64,000 nucleotides of DNA from Pseudoduganella rivuli. Lineage in GTDB: Bacteria > Pseudomonadota > Gammaproteobacteria > Burkholderiales > Burkholderiaceae_D. Shown here piece after piece: positions 15,049 through 23,384 of the stretch (within the stretch, counting starts at the first letter, position 1; the number at the start of each line of letters is the position of its first letter). The notes under the pieces are model-generated. The model ran no database searches. It was not told the DNA's origin and was given only the letters and a program-made list of their open reading frames with translations. Position numbers and translations under genes: made by a program. Location of the stretch: contig NZ_WKJJ01000003.1 of NCBI RefSeq assembly GCF_009674485.1, positions 62,001 to 126,000 of the forward strand. The letters are read 5' to 3'.

Positions 15049-17451
15049 ATGGCTACTGTCACCCAAGTCACCAGCATTACCTCGTCCGGCCTGACTTACA
15101 TCGATGCGCTGCTCAGTAATTCCCCCAACTGGAATTACCTGACGCCGGCCAGCAACACGATTTATTACACGTTTTCCGTCGCCGGCAATAACGAAAGTGG
15201 CAATAGCGACATCCTCAGCGCACCGCTGGCATTCAGCACGTCCCAGCAATCGGCCACCCGGACGGCGATGGCGTACATCGCGCAACTGACGGGCATCACG
15301 TTCACGGAAACCACCAACACGTCGCTGGCGCAGGTGCATTTTGCCAACGCCAATATCGATGGCGCCCAGGTGGCGGGCCTGTGCAGTTCCAGTTACAACT
15401 ATTCGTATAACCAGAACAATGTGGTGACGGCATACGAAGCCAGCGCGTATATCTACATGGATAACGTGGAGTGGGGCAACGAGAACGCGAACCTGGCGGC
15501 AGGCGGGCAGGGCTATGAAACATTGCTGCATGAACTGGGTCACATGCTGGGCCTGAAGCACCCGTTTGACGACAGCCCGAATTTGCCGACCGCGGTCGAC
15601 ACCACCGCGTACACGCTGATGTCGTACACCCAGGTGGGCAGCCACAAATCCGTGTTCCAGGAATATGACATTGCCGCCCTGAAGTGGCTGTATGGCGGCG
15701 ACGGCCTGGCCGGCACGCTGGGTGTCAATTCCACCTCGGGCGCCCGCTGGCTGGCCGGCACCAGCGTAGTCGACACCCTGACGGGCACCTCCGCCAACGA
15801 CACGCTGGAAGGCGATGGCGGCAACGATATCCTGAACGGCGGCGCCGGCACCGATACCGCGTATTACAACGGCGCGCGTAGCGCTTACACGATGACGCAG
15901 GTGAATTCCACCACGTGGACGGTGGCGGGTGCGGAAGGCACGGATACGCTGACCAACATGGAAATGCTGCGGTTCACGGACGGCACGATTTCCCTGTCCA
16001 GCCTGACGGCTGACACGACGCCGCCCACGGCGCCGACCCTGACGGTGGGCGCCGGCACGTCGAACGCCCGTCCCGTGTTTTCCGGCACGACGGAAGCGGG
16101 CGCCAAGGTCGAAGTGTTTGACGGCAGCACCAGCCTCGGCACGGCCACCGCCAACAGCAGCGGCGCGTGGACATTGACGCCGTCGTCGCTGACCGACGGC
16201 ACCCACACGATTACCGCCAAAGCCACCGATGCGGCAGGCAATACGTCGGCGGCGTCCACCGCGAAATCCGTGACGGTCGATACCACGCCGCCCGTGGTGC
16301 CGACCTTGACGGTGGGGACGGGCGTTTCCAGCAGCCGCCCCGTGTTTTCCGGCGTGACGGAAGCGTCCGCCAAGGTTGAAGTGTTCGATGGCAGCACCAG
16401 CCTGGGCACGGCCACCGCCAACAGCAGCGGCGCCTGGAGTCTGACGCCATCGGACCTGGCGGGCGGCACCCATAGCATTACCGCCAAGGCGACCGATGCG
16501 GCAGGCAATACGTCGGCCGCGTCCACGGCGAAATCGGTGTCGGTCGTGCTCGCCGACACGACACCGCCGGACGCGCCCACCCTGAACGTAAGTACCGGCA
16601 GCGCCACCAACCGCCCGCTGTTTTCCGGCATTGCCGAAGCGGGGGCGAAAGTCGAAGTGTTCGATGGCGCCGGCAGCCTGGGCACGGCCACGGCCGGCGC
16701 CAACGGTGCGTGGAGTTTCACGCCCGACGTGCTGAGCAACGGCAGCCACAGCGTCACGGCCAGGGCCAGCGATGCTGCCGGCAATACATCAGCCGCTTCC
16801 GCCGCCAGGTCGGTGACGATTGCCAGCACGCTGAACCTGTCCGGTTCCACGGGCGGCGATACGCTGACTGCCACCAGCGGCAACAATTACATCGATGCCG
16901 GCGCTGGCGCCGATACCGTGGCGTTCAGCGGCAACCGCGCGAATTTCACCGTCAAAGCCACCAGCGCCGGTTTCTCGGTGACGGACACGGTGGGCACGGG
17001 CGGTATCGACCAGCTGGTCAACGTGGAACGCCTGAAGTTTGGCGACAAGATGGTCGGGCTCGATATCGACGGCGTTGGCGGCCAGGCGTACCGCGTTTAT
17101 CAGGCCGCGTTTGACCGCACGCCGGACCTGGCGGGCCTGGGCTACTGGATCAGCCAGATGGACAAGGGCGTCAGCCAGCGCGACGTGGCGGCCAGCTTTG
17201 TCGCCAGCAAGGAATTTGCCGACCTGTATGGCAGCAACCCCACCAACCTGGCGTATATCACCAAGCTGTACAACAACGTGCTGCACCGCGCGCCCGAGCA
17301 GGCCGGGCTGGATTACTGGGTGGGGGTCATGAACAGCGGCGGCGCCACGCGCAGCGAAGTGCTGGCGTTTTTCAGTGAAGGCACTGAAAACAAGGAACTG
17401 GTAATCAAAACCATAGCCAATGGGTTTGATTACACACCGTGGGTGGGCTGA
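15049..17451 (+). CDS. serralysin-like M10 metalloprotease with Ig-like repeats and DUF4214 C-terminus
   Basis: 800-residue secreted zinc protease. The catalytic domain is N-terminal: zinc site 'HELGHMLGLKH' at residues 161-171 and Met-turn 'LMSY' further on. Then come a short RTX-like calcium block ('LEGDGGNDILNGGAGTD'), three tandem bacterial Ig-like domains of about 90 residues (16012-16830), and a DUF4214-type C-terminus ('YRVYQAAFDRTPDLAGLGYW', ending GFDYTPWVG). There is no N-terminal signal peptide, consistent with type I secretion through a C-terminal signal, as in serralysins. ATG 15049 is preferred to a GTG at 15037. The closest relative in the window is the 38199-40391 protein, with a similar C-terminus. 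No inhibitor or transporter gene adjoins it. Confidence 0.9.
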   Translation: MATVTQVTSITSSGLTYIDALLSNSPNWNYLTPASNTIYYTFSVAGNNESGNSDILSAPLAFSTSQQSATRTAMAYIAQLTGITFTETTNTSLAQVHFANANIDGAQVAGLCSSSYNYSYNQNNVVTAYEASAYIYMDNVEWGNENANLAAGGQGYETLLHELGHMLGLKHPFDDSPNLPTAVDTTAYTLMSYTQVGSHKSVFQEYDIAALKWLYGGDGLAGTLGVNSTSGARWLAGTSVVDTLTGTSANDTLEGDGGNDILNGGAGTDTAYYNGARSAYTMTQVNSTTWTVAGAEGTDTLTNMEMLRFTDGTISLSSLTADTTPPTAPTLTVGAGTSNARPVFSGTTEAGAKVEVFDGSTSLGTATANSSGAWTLTPSSLTDGTHTITAKATDAAGNTSAASTAKSVTVDTTPPVVPTLTVGTGVSSSRPVFSGVTEASAKVEVFDGSTSLGTATANSSGAWSLTPSDLAGGTHSITAKATDAAGNTSAASTAKSVSVVLADTTPPDAPTLNVSTGSATNRPLFSGIAEAGAKVEVFDGAGSLGTATAGANGAWSFTPDVLSNGSHSVTARASDAAGNTSAASAARSVTIASTLNLSGSTGGDTLTATSGNNYIDAGAGADTVAFSGNRANFTVKATSAGFSVTDTVGTGGIDQLVNVERLKFGDKMVGLDIDGVGGQAYRVYQAAFDRTPDLAGLGYWISQMDKGVSQRDVAASFVASKEFADLYGSNPTNLAYITKLYNNVLHRAPEQAGLDYWVGVMNSGGATRSEVLAFFSEGTENKELVIKTIANGFDYTPWVG
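16012..16830 (+). repeat. three tandem Ig-like repeats inside the M10 protease gene
   Basis: Three direct repeats of about 267-276 bases begin at 16012, 16279 and 16555, each encoding D-T-T-P-P then 'KVEVFDGSTSLGTA' or a close variant. Units one and two share long near-identical DNA stretches (for example around 16106-16170 and 16373-16437), while unit three is more diverged (GAGS instead of GSTS). Such tandem identity allows copy-number change by recombination. Confidence 0.88.
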
Positions 17452-17460
17452 TCTGTAAAT

Positions 17461-17570
17461 CTGTAGGGCGGATTGGTTTCATCAAGCCGCCATGCGTGCG
17501 TCATGGGTATGGCGTGCGCTGGAGGCGGCGCCAGCATGGCGGCTTTCGCCCCGGCGAAAACCGCCCTACG
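17461..17570. repeat. REPIN-like pair of inverted REP elements
   Basis: Two inverted copies of the window's REP-like element. One starts GTAGGGCGG at 17463-17471 and runs to CCGCCATGCG near 17495. The other starts CATGGCGGC near 17535 and ends CCGCCCTAC at 17561-17569. They enclose about 40 bases. The pair lies between the 3' ends of the M10 protease gene (+) and the DUF6139-like gene (-). It matches single copies at 26101 and 38146. Confidence 0.75.
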
Positions 17571-17571
17571 T

Positions 17572-17802
17572 TTACATATCCTTCAGTCCGGTAATGGCGT
17601 AGCCTTTATCGCCGATTTGCTGCATCGGCCGTTCAATATGGTACTGGGGGAGCGCGGTAACGCCATCGTCGACTTCCAGGGCCTTGGTGGCGGGCTGCCA
17701 GTCTGTATTGATCGCTTCCTGGGGAATTGGTTTTCCTTCCGGCACGGCCAGATAGGACAGAATGCCATCGTGTTCGGCTCGTTGGTAGATATCAAGACGC
17801 AT
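17572..17802 (-). CDS. small DUF6139-like protein
   Basis: 76-residue soluble protein (MRLDIYQRAEHDGILSYLAV...). ATG 17802 is fixed by a perfect AGGAGG at 17810-17815 on the minus strand, eight bases upstream; a longer frame to 17838 would bypass it. It matches what I recall of short conserved proteins named DUF6139 in Oxalobacteraceae, with the 'VPEGKPIP' turn and a C-terminal 'ITGLKDM'. No catalytic or DNA-binding motif is visible. It is a single gene; its 3' end abuts the REPIN-like repeat. Confidence 0.85.
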   Translation of the reverse strand: MRLDIYQRAEHDGILSYLAVPEGKPIPQEAINTDWQPATKALEVDDGVTALPQYHIERPMQQIGDKGYAITGLKDM

Positions 17803-17886
17803 CGCGTTTCCTCCTGTGGGATTAAACTTGGCTTGCACAGGGATTCTACCGCGCCTCGGGGCCGGATGGCGTTTATGTCATCGTTT

Positions 17887-18840
17887 CTATGCCGCCGCCA
17901 GCACCGCCGTATTGGCGGCTTCCACAGGCACTGGCGCCACGGCAACATTTGCCAGGCGCGGGCGCGTCATGCCGTCCAGCACCATCGCCACCACGTCGCC
18001 CAGCAAGTCATGGCGGCGGCGCGCTTCGGCCCGCTTTTTCGACGGGATGCTGTCCAGGTCCGGCGGCAGCAACGGCATGCAGCGCAGCGCATAGTCGCCA
18101 TCGCCGCGCTGGACGGCGCCCATTTCTTGCCAGAACGCATCGTAATCGGCGTGGACCCGGCCTTTGCGCAACTGTTTGCGCACGGGACGATTATCATTGC
18201 TAACCATCAGCATCTGGCAGCAGCCATAGGCAAAGCCCAATTGATGCACCAGGCGCACCAGCAGGTTTTTCGGCCGCAAGCCGTGTAAATCGCGGGTAGC
18301 GGCGCGGGCCAGTTCCAGTCCGGTACCGCATTGCGGACCTTGCAGGCAACCGATGCCGATGCTGGCGTGCGCACCATCGAGCAGGAAAGAAAACCCGATG
18401 GATTGCACCAAAGCGTTGTTACAGCGCAACTGCAAGACCAGTTCGCCTTCCCGCTCCATCGGCACGATCGCGTGCAGCACGACCGTGTACTGCGCGCCGG
18501 ACTTGCCGGTAAACGCCGCCAGTTCAACCCCGCCGCGGATGGCCTGCGCCGTCAGCGGCGCCAGACCGTGCTGCAGCACGAAGCGGTAATGGCTGGCCAG
18601 CGCGTCCAGTCGCGCGCTGCGGTTGAGACGGGCGCTAAGATAGGGACGATAGATTTTGTGGAGCAGGCGCGGCTGCAATGTTGCAATGGCAGCCAGCGCC
18701 GGATGGGAGTTGAGCACGTCGAGCCAGCCCTGTGTCAGGCGCGGCGATACCAGCGCGCGCGCATGCAGTTTCACTGCGGCGCACGCACGCGAAGCAAAGG
18801 ATTTCCGTTCCAGGCCGGCACGGAGAGTAATCTGGTGCAT
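17887..18840 (-). CDS. VirK/YbjX (DUF535) family protein
   Basis: 317-residue protein of the VirK/YbjX family, linked in enterobacteria to outer-membrane and virulence or antimicrobial-peptide phenotypes; the biochemical role is not known. Matching parts include 'LHKIYRPYLSARLNRSARL', 'HYRFVLQHGL', 'IGCLQGPQC', 'ATRDLHGLRPKNLLVRLVHQ', 'YGCCQMLMVSNDNR' and 'YDAFWQEMG'. ATG 18840 is chosen because GGAAA sits upstream; an upstream ATG at 18897 lacks such a site. The C-terminal 40 residues are Ala/Val-rich and diverged. It is transcribed divergently from the histidine kinase gene, 133 bases away. Confidence 0.88.
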   Translation of the reverse strand: MHQITLRAGLERKSFASRACAAVKLHARALVSPRLTQGWLDVLNSHPALAAIATLQPRLLHKIYRPYLSARLNRSARLDALASHYRFVLQHGLAPLTAQAIRGGVELAAFTGKSGAQYTVVLHAIVPMEREGELVLQLRCNNALVQSIGFSFLLDGAHASIGIGCLQGPQCGTGLELARAATRDLHGLRPKNLLVRLVHQLGFAYGCCQMLMVSNDNRPVRKQLRKGRVHADYDAFWQEMGAVQRGDGDYALRCMPLLPPDLDSIPSKKRAEARRRHDLLGDVVAMVLDGMTRPRLANVAVAPVPVEAANTAVLAAA

Positions 18841-18973
18841 GATGAAAAGTTTCCGGTAGTTTGACTGGGGCCTGGCGGGGATTTGGCTAGGAAACAATGC
18901 GTTACAATCAGCAATATTATGGATAGCAATTGCGTATCAGCACAATTCGCGGAACGGCTTACGTGAAACACCT

Positions 18974-20536
18974 ATGATTCCAACCTTGTCGCGTACGCAC
19001 CTGTACTGGTTTCCCGCGCTCTACCTGTTACTGGACTGGGCAACCTATATCGATCCCCTGTATGGCCTGAACATCACGCCGTGGAACCCGGATACCGCGC
19101 TGGGACTGGTGTACTGGCTGCATTTCGGGCGCCGCGCGGCGCTGCCGTGGTTCATCGCCCTGCTGGCGGGGGAAGTGCTGGTGCGGGGGGCGGCGGCTGG
19201 CCCGCTGTTTACCGTGCTGGGGGCGGGCGTGCTGACATTGGGGTATGGCGTGCTGGGCGAAGGTTTGCGGCGCAATTTCAGCACCCGCGTCATGATCGAC
19301 AGCCGCAGCCGCCTGACCTTGTGGCTGTCCGTGGTGGCGGCCGGCATTTTGCTCAACAGCGTGGCCTATATCTGCGTGTTGTCGATGTCGGGACAAATCC
19401 CGGCCGGGCAGTGGGCGCTGGCCGTGTGGCGCTTTGCCATCGGCGATGCGGAAGGGGTGATGGTGTCGATGCCGTTGCTGTGGATGCTGGCCAGCGAACA
19501 GGGCCGCGAGCGCTTGCGGGAAGCCGTGTGGCGCTGGGAAAGCGCGGGATATGTGGCGCTGGCCTGCGTGGTGCTGTGGGCCGTGTTCGGCTATATCGCC
19601 AGTTCCGAATTCAAGCATTTCTATTTTGTGTTCCTGCCCGTGATCTGGGCTGCCACGCGCCAGGGCGTCTATGGTGCGGCCGCCATCGTATTTGCCGTGC
19701 AGTTGGCGATCGTGACCTTGGTCAAGTGGAACAATGCCGTCGACATGGAAGTGTCGGAATTGCAGATGCTGGACGCCATGCTGGCGCTGGTGGGCTTTTT
19801 CATCGGCATTGCCGTCGATGAGCGCAAACAGGTCGCCGATGAGTTGAAACATACATTGCGGCTGGCCGCCGCCGGCGAAATGGCGGCCGCGCTGGCGCAT
19901 GAATTGAACCAGCCGATCACGGCGCTGGGCGCCTACGGCAAGGCGTGCGAACATTTGCTGGACCGGGGTGAAACCGGCGAGTTGCTGAAAAGCGCGATCC
20001 AGCGCATGCTGGCCGAATCGCACCGGGCCACGGAAGTCGTGCGCCGCCTGCGTGATTTTTTCCGCACCGGCGCGTTGCGGCTGGAACCGGTGCGGGCCGG
20101 CGCGCTGATGTCTTGCGTGCCACAGCAATTTCAGGCGCAATGCCGTGAACAGGGCGTGGAACTGGCTGTCGCGCCGGCGCCGGACACGCTGGTGCTGGCC
20201 GACCGCATCCAGCTGGAACTGGTGTTGCGCAACCTGGTGGCCAATGCGCTCGATTCCGTCGCCGCGCAGCCCCCCGGGGAGCGCCGCATTGCCGTGTCGG
20301 CACAGCAGATGGCCGACGGCCGCTTGCGCATTACCGTGGAAGACAGTGGTGCCGGCGTGTCGGCCGCGTTGGCGTCCAGGCTGTTCGAACCGTTCGTCTC
20401 GTCCAAGTCCAGCGGCCTGGGCCTGGGACTGGTATTAAGCCGCGCCATTGTCGAGGCGCACGGCGGAGAATTGTGGGCGGAAGTTGCCGATTACGGCATA
20501 TTCCGATTTATACTGCCAGCCCTTGAGGCAGAATGA
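18974..20536 (+). CDS. MASE1-type sensor histidine kinase
   Basis: 520-residue membrane sensor kinase. The first 280 residues contain about eight hydrophobic segments matching a MASE1 sensory domain ('YWLHFGRRAALPWFIALLAG'). The HisKA-type phosphoacceptor His309 lies in 'AAALAHELNQPITALGAYG', a DctB/FixL-like H-box, followed by an HATPase domain with an N-box ('LRNLVANALDSVA') and G-boxes ('DSGAGVS', 'SSGLGLGLVLSRAIVEAHGG'). The FixJ-type regulator starts 29 bases after the stop, so the two form a cognate pair. The signal sensed is unknown. Confidence 0.9.
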   Translation: MIPTLSRTHLYWFPALYLLLDWATYIDPLYGLNITPWNPDTALGLVYWLHFGRRAALPWFIALLAGEVLVRGAAAGPLFTVLGAGVLTLGYGVLGEGLRRNFSTRVMIDSRSRLTLWLSVVAAGILLNSVAYICVLSMSGQIPAGQWALAVWRFAIGDAEGVMVSMPLLWMLASEQGRERLREAVWRWESAGYVALACVVLWAVFGYIASSEFKHFYFVFLPVIWAATRQGVYGAAAIVFAVQLAIVTLVKWNNAVDMEVSELQMLDAMLALVGFFIGIAVDERKQVADELKHTLRLAAAGEMAAALAHELNQPITALGAYGKACEHLLDRGETGELLKSAIQRMLAESHRATEVVRRLRDFFRTGALRLEPVRAGALMSCVPQQFQAQCREQGVELAVAPAPDTLVLADRIQLELVLRNLVANALDSVAAQPPGERRIAVSAQQMADGRLRITVEDSGAGVSAALASRLFEPFVSSKSSGLGLGLVLSRAIVEAHGGELWAEVADYGIFRFILPALEAE

Positions 20537-20564
20537 TATTCGCCTGGGGAACAGGGAGAAAAGC

Positions 20565-21170
20565 GTGGCAATGGCATTAACTGTTTTTATCGTTGACGAT
20601 GACCCGTCGGTGCGCGACGCGCTGGGGTTGCTGCTTGGCGTGCGCGGCTACCGCACCGCCGTTTTTTCCAGCGGTGAAGCACTGCTGCAGGCATGGCAAC
20701 CGGAATGGGCGGGCTGCCTGCTGATCGATATCCGCATGGGCGGCATGGATGGCCTGGAAGTGCAGAAGCGTCTGGCCGACATTGGCAACCGGATTCCCGT
20801 CGTGATCGTCACGGGGCATGGCGACGTGTCCAGCGCGCGCGCCGCGTTCAAGGCCAACGCCATCGATTTCCTGGAAAAACCGTTCGACGATGTCAAGCTG
20901 GTGGCTGCCATTGAAGAAGCGTTTTCGTGCGAACGGCGTCAGCGCGAAGAATTGCAGCAGCGCGAAGATGGCCGCAACCTGCTGAAAGAATTGACGCCGC
21001 GTGAGCGTGAAGTGATGCGGCTGGTGGTGCTGGGACGCCACAACCGGGAAATCGCCCCGGAACTGGGCATCAGCGTGCGGACCGTGGAAGTGCACAAGGC
21101 GCGCCTGATGAGCAAACTGGGCGTCGGCAACGTGGCCGACCTGGTGCGCATCGCCATGCTGGGCGAATAA
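20565..21170 (+). CDS. FixJ-family response regulator (receiver + LuxR HTH)
   Basis: 201-residue transcriptional regulator paired with the MASE1 kinase. The receiver domain has the acidic pair in 'VFIVDDDPSVRDALG', a phosphoacceptor Asp in 'CLLIDIRMGG', and the 'FLEKPFDDVKL' Lys-Pro; a LuxR-type helix-turn-helix follows ('LTPREREVMRLVVLGRHNRE', 'ISVRTVEVHKARLMSKL'). The start is GTG 20565, six bases after GGGAG (20554-20558); ATG 20571 is the alternative. The two-gene unit is followed convergently by a glycosyltransferase gene one base away, so regulation of neighbouring LPS genes is possible but not shown. Confidence 0.9.
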   Translation: MAMALTVFIVDDDPSVRDALGLLLGVRGYRTAVFSSGEALLQAWQPEWAGCLLIDIRMGGMDGLEVQKRLADIGNRIPVVIVTGHGDVSSARAAFKANAIDFLEKPFDDVKLVAAIEEAFSCERRQREELQQREDGRNLLKELTPREREVMRLVVLGRHNREIAPELGISVRTVEVHKARLMSKLGVGNVADLVRIAMLGE

Positions 21171-22064
21171 TCAGCTCGCCGCTATCCTCGCGGCAGAGGC
21201 CGCCGGGATAGCCGGGGTACCTGGCGCGGCCGGCGCCGCCGGGCTGGATGGCTGGTTCAGGCCGACCAGCGCTTGTGTGGTTTTGTCCTGGGCCCGCCGC
21301 AGTACCGTGCTGCGGTTCTTGTCTTCCGAGCTGCGCTCGTTTTCCTTGTGCCACAGGTGGTACACTTCGGTGGCGAAGGCGCCTTCCTTGCGCATCACCC
21401 CCGCATTGAACAACCGCACCACCAGGTCGGAATCTTCGTGGCCCCAGCCTTGGAAACTTTCGTCGAAACCATTCACCCGCAACAGGTCGGCGCGCCACAC
21501 GCCCAGGTTGCAGCTCTTGATGCGGCGCCAGCTGAAGCGCCGGCTGCCGCGCCCGACATCGGGCAAGGTCAGCACGGTTTGCAGGAATTTATTCAAGTCG
21601 CCCGTCAGGCGCAGTTTCAGCTTGTCGCCAAATGACAGCCGGCCCAGGTCGATGCGTTCGGCCAGCGTGCGCAAGGTATAGCCGGGGGACAGCAGGATGC
21701 GGCTGCCGGTGACCAGGTGGCCTGCGCTGGCCAGCTTGCGGTGGCGGCTGACGAAATCCGGGCGGGGGACGCAATCGCCATCGAGGAAGATCACGTAATC
21801 GCCGCTGGAGGCCATGATGCCGAGATTGCGGGCGCGCGCGGCGCGGAAGCCTTCATCCGGTTGCCACACGTGTTTCAACGGCACGGGCGCACGCGCCATC
21901 ATGGCTTCGATGCACTGGCGCGTGTTGTTCGTGGAGCCGTCATCAGCGATAATGATTTCGAAATTGCTATCGTCCTGGCAAAAGCAAGCATCGAGCACGG
22001 CCGCCAACGCATCGGGCCGGTTATATGTGGTGATAATGATCGAAATTTTTGATGCTTGTTGCAT
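21171..22064 (-). CDS. family 2 glycosyltransferase, LPS-type
   Basis: 297-residue GT-A enzyme, cytoplasmic face. The N-terminal 'SIIITTYNRPDALAAVLDAC' and 'IIADDGSTNNT' bind the nucleotide sugar; 'VIFLDGDCVPRPDFV' has the metal-binding Asp motif, and the C-terminal 'FQGWGHEDSDLVVRLFNAGV' is the galactosyltransferase-type C-domain. ATG 22064 gives the usual start position; the frame continues to 22106 without a better ribosome site. The last 25 residues are a Pro/Ala tail. It is divergent from the O-antigen ligase gene (51-base gap), so the two may share a control region. Probably adds an outer-core or O-chain sugar. Confidence 0.87.
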   Translation of the reverse strand: MQQASKISIIITTYNRPDALAAVLDACFCQDDSNFEIIIADDGSTNNTRQCIEAMMARAPVPLKHVWQPDEGFRAARARNLGIMASSGDYVIFLDGDCVPRPDFVSRHRKLASAGHLVTGSRILLSPGYTLRTLAERIDLGRLSFGDKLKLRLTGDLNKFLQTVLTLPDVGRGSRRFSWRRIKSCNLGVWRADLLRVNGFDESFQGWGHEDSDLVVRLFNAGVMRKEGAFATEVYHLWHKENERSSEDKNRSTVLRRAQDKTTQALVGLNQPSSPAAPAAPGTPAIPAASAARIAAS

Positions 22065-22115
22065 GACTTCGCTACTGCCGGATTGATCTTGCAAGCATAG
22101 GCTCACAAAACATTA

Positions 22116-23384
22116 ATGAATAATACTTTTACAGAAAAACACATTCTAAAAGGCAACGTTAACAGTCCCGTATCCTTCCTTACCCTCGGTTTTGTCTTCC
22201 TGTTACCAGCCCTGGTCTTAACCACCAAGTTCGGCGTCGGATTGACCAGTTTCGGATTTTTACTCGCAGGTATTTTCTGCTGGCGAAAAGCATCGCTGGT
22301 CCGCCATCTTACTGAGATTCGCTGGGTTTTGACAGCACTGCTGCTGAGCCTGGGCTTCGCTTTGCTGGGAATGTGGTTACATCCCGAGATGCACTTGCGG
22401 TCGCTGGAAAAGCCGTTTCGCATGCTGTCGTGCGTGACGGTGCTCGTGACGGTGCTGGCGGTGCGCCCCAGCCGCAAGGCGCTATGGTATGGGCTGATTG
22501 CAGGCACTGTCGCGGGCGCGGTGTTTATTTGCTACCAGCGCTGGGGCCTGAAGATCGAACGTCCGGGTGGCCTTATCAATTCTATCACGTTCGGTGATAT
22601 CGAACTTTGTATGGGCATGATGTGCCTGGCCGGGGTGTTGGATTTCAAAGGCCGCCAGGTGCTGTGGCCCGCGCTGGGCGCGGTGGCCGGCCTGGTGGGT
22701 TCGGTGGCGACCGGCACCCGGGGCGGCTGGATCGCCGTGCTGTTTGCCGCGCTGCTGTTCCTCAAATATGGCCATTTCCTGCGCACCCGCATGGCGCAGG
22801 GGGTGGCGATGCTGGTGTTTGGTTTGTTGGTGGGTACTTACTTTATTGACCAGACTGGCGCGCGCGACCGCTTCAACCAGGGTGTCAGCGAAGTGAAAAC
22901 GTATTTTGACGGCGGCTCGGCATTCACCAATGTGGGCGTGCGGCTGGAATTGTGGAAAGGGGCGCTGATGCTGATCGAGCGCCACCCGTGGCGTATCGCC
23001 GGCACCCGCGAAGTGGAAGCGGAAATGAAAGAACTGGTGCAGGCGGGCCGCTTGCAGCCGTTTGTGCTGAAGGCGGAACATTTTCATAACGACATGCTGC
23101 AGCAACTGGTGTTCGGCGGGATTCCCGGCCTGCTGGTGTGGCTGGCCACGATGATCGCGCCATTCATGTTTTTCCTCCGCATATTGCATACCCATGAATC
23201 GGCCAGTCCTTCCGTCATCGCGCCTGCGCTGGCGGGGCTGCTGCTGGTGATCGGCTATTTCAGTTTTGGCCTGACGGAAGTGATTTACTGGTCGGTGATG
23301 TCTTGTATGTTCTATGCACAAATGCTGTTCCTGTTGATGGGCCTGTGCCTGAATGCCCGCGATGAAGCGCAGGTGGCGGCATGA
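22116..23384 (+). CDS. O-antigen ligase family protein
   Basis: 422-residue polytopic inner-membrane protein with 10-12 hydrophobic segments and a larger periplasmic loop around residues 250-330, containing 'EHFHNDMLQQLVFGGIPGLL'; the Wzy_C/WaaL family has its conserved histidine there. It should join undecaprenyl-linked glycan to lipid A core at the periplasmic face. 'TGTRGGWIAVLFAALLF' is another family mark. The stop overlaps the ATG of the heptosyltransferase gene (ATGA at 23381-23384), supporting an LPS role. I cannot tell ligase from polymerase by sequence alone; neighbours favour ligase. Confidence 0.83.
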   Translation: MNNTFTEKHILKGNVNSPVSFLTLGFVFLLPALVLTTKFGVGLTSFGFLLAGIFCWRKASLVRHLTEIRWVLTALLLSLGFALLGMWLHPEMHLRSLEKPFRMLSCVTVLVTVLAVRPSRKALWYGLIAGTVAGAVFICYQRWGLKIERPGGLINSITFGDIELCMGMMCLAGVLDFKGRQVLWPALGAVAGLVGSVATGTRGGWIAVLFAALLFLKYGHFLRTRMAQGVAMLVFGLLVGTYFIDQTGARDRFNQGVSEVKTYFDGGSAFTNVGVRLELWKGALMLIERHPWRIAGTREVEAEMKELVQAGRLQPFVLKAEHFHNDMLQQLVFGGIPGLLVWLATMIAPFMFFLRILHTHESASPSVIAPALAGLLLVIGYFSFGLTEVIYWSVMSCMFYAQMLFLLMGLCLNARDEAQVAA

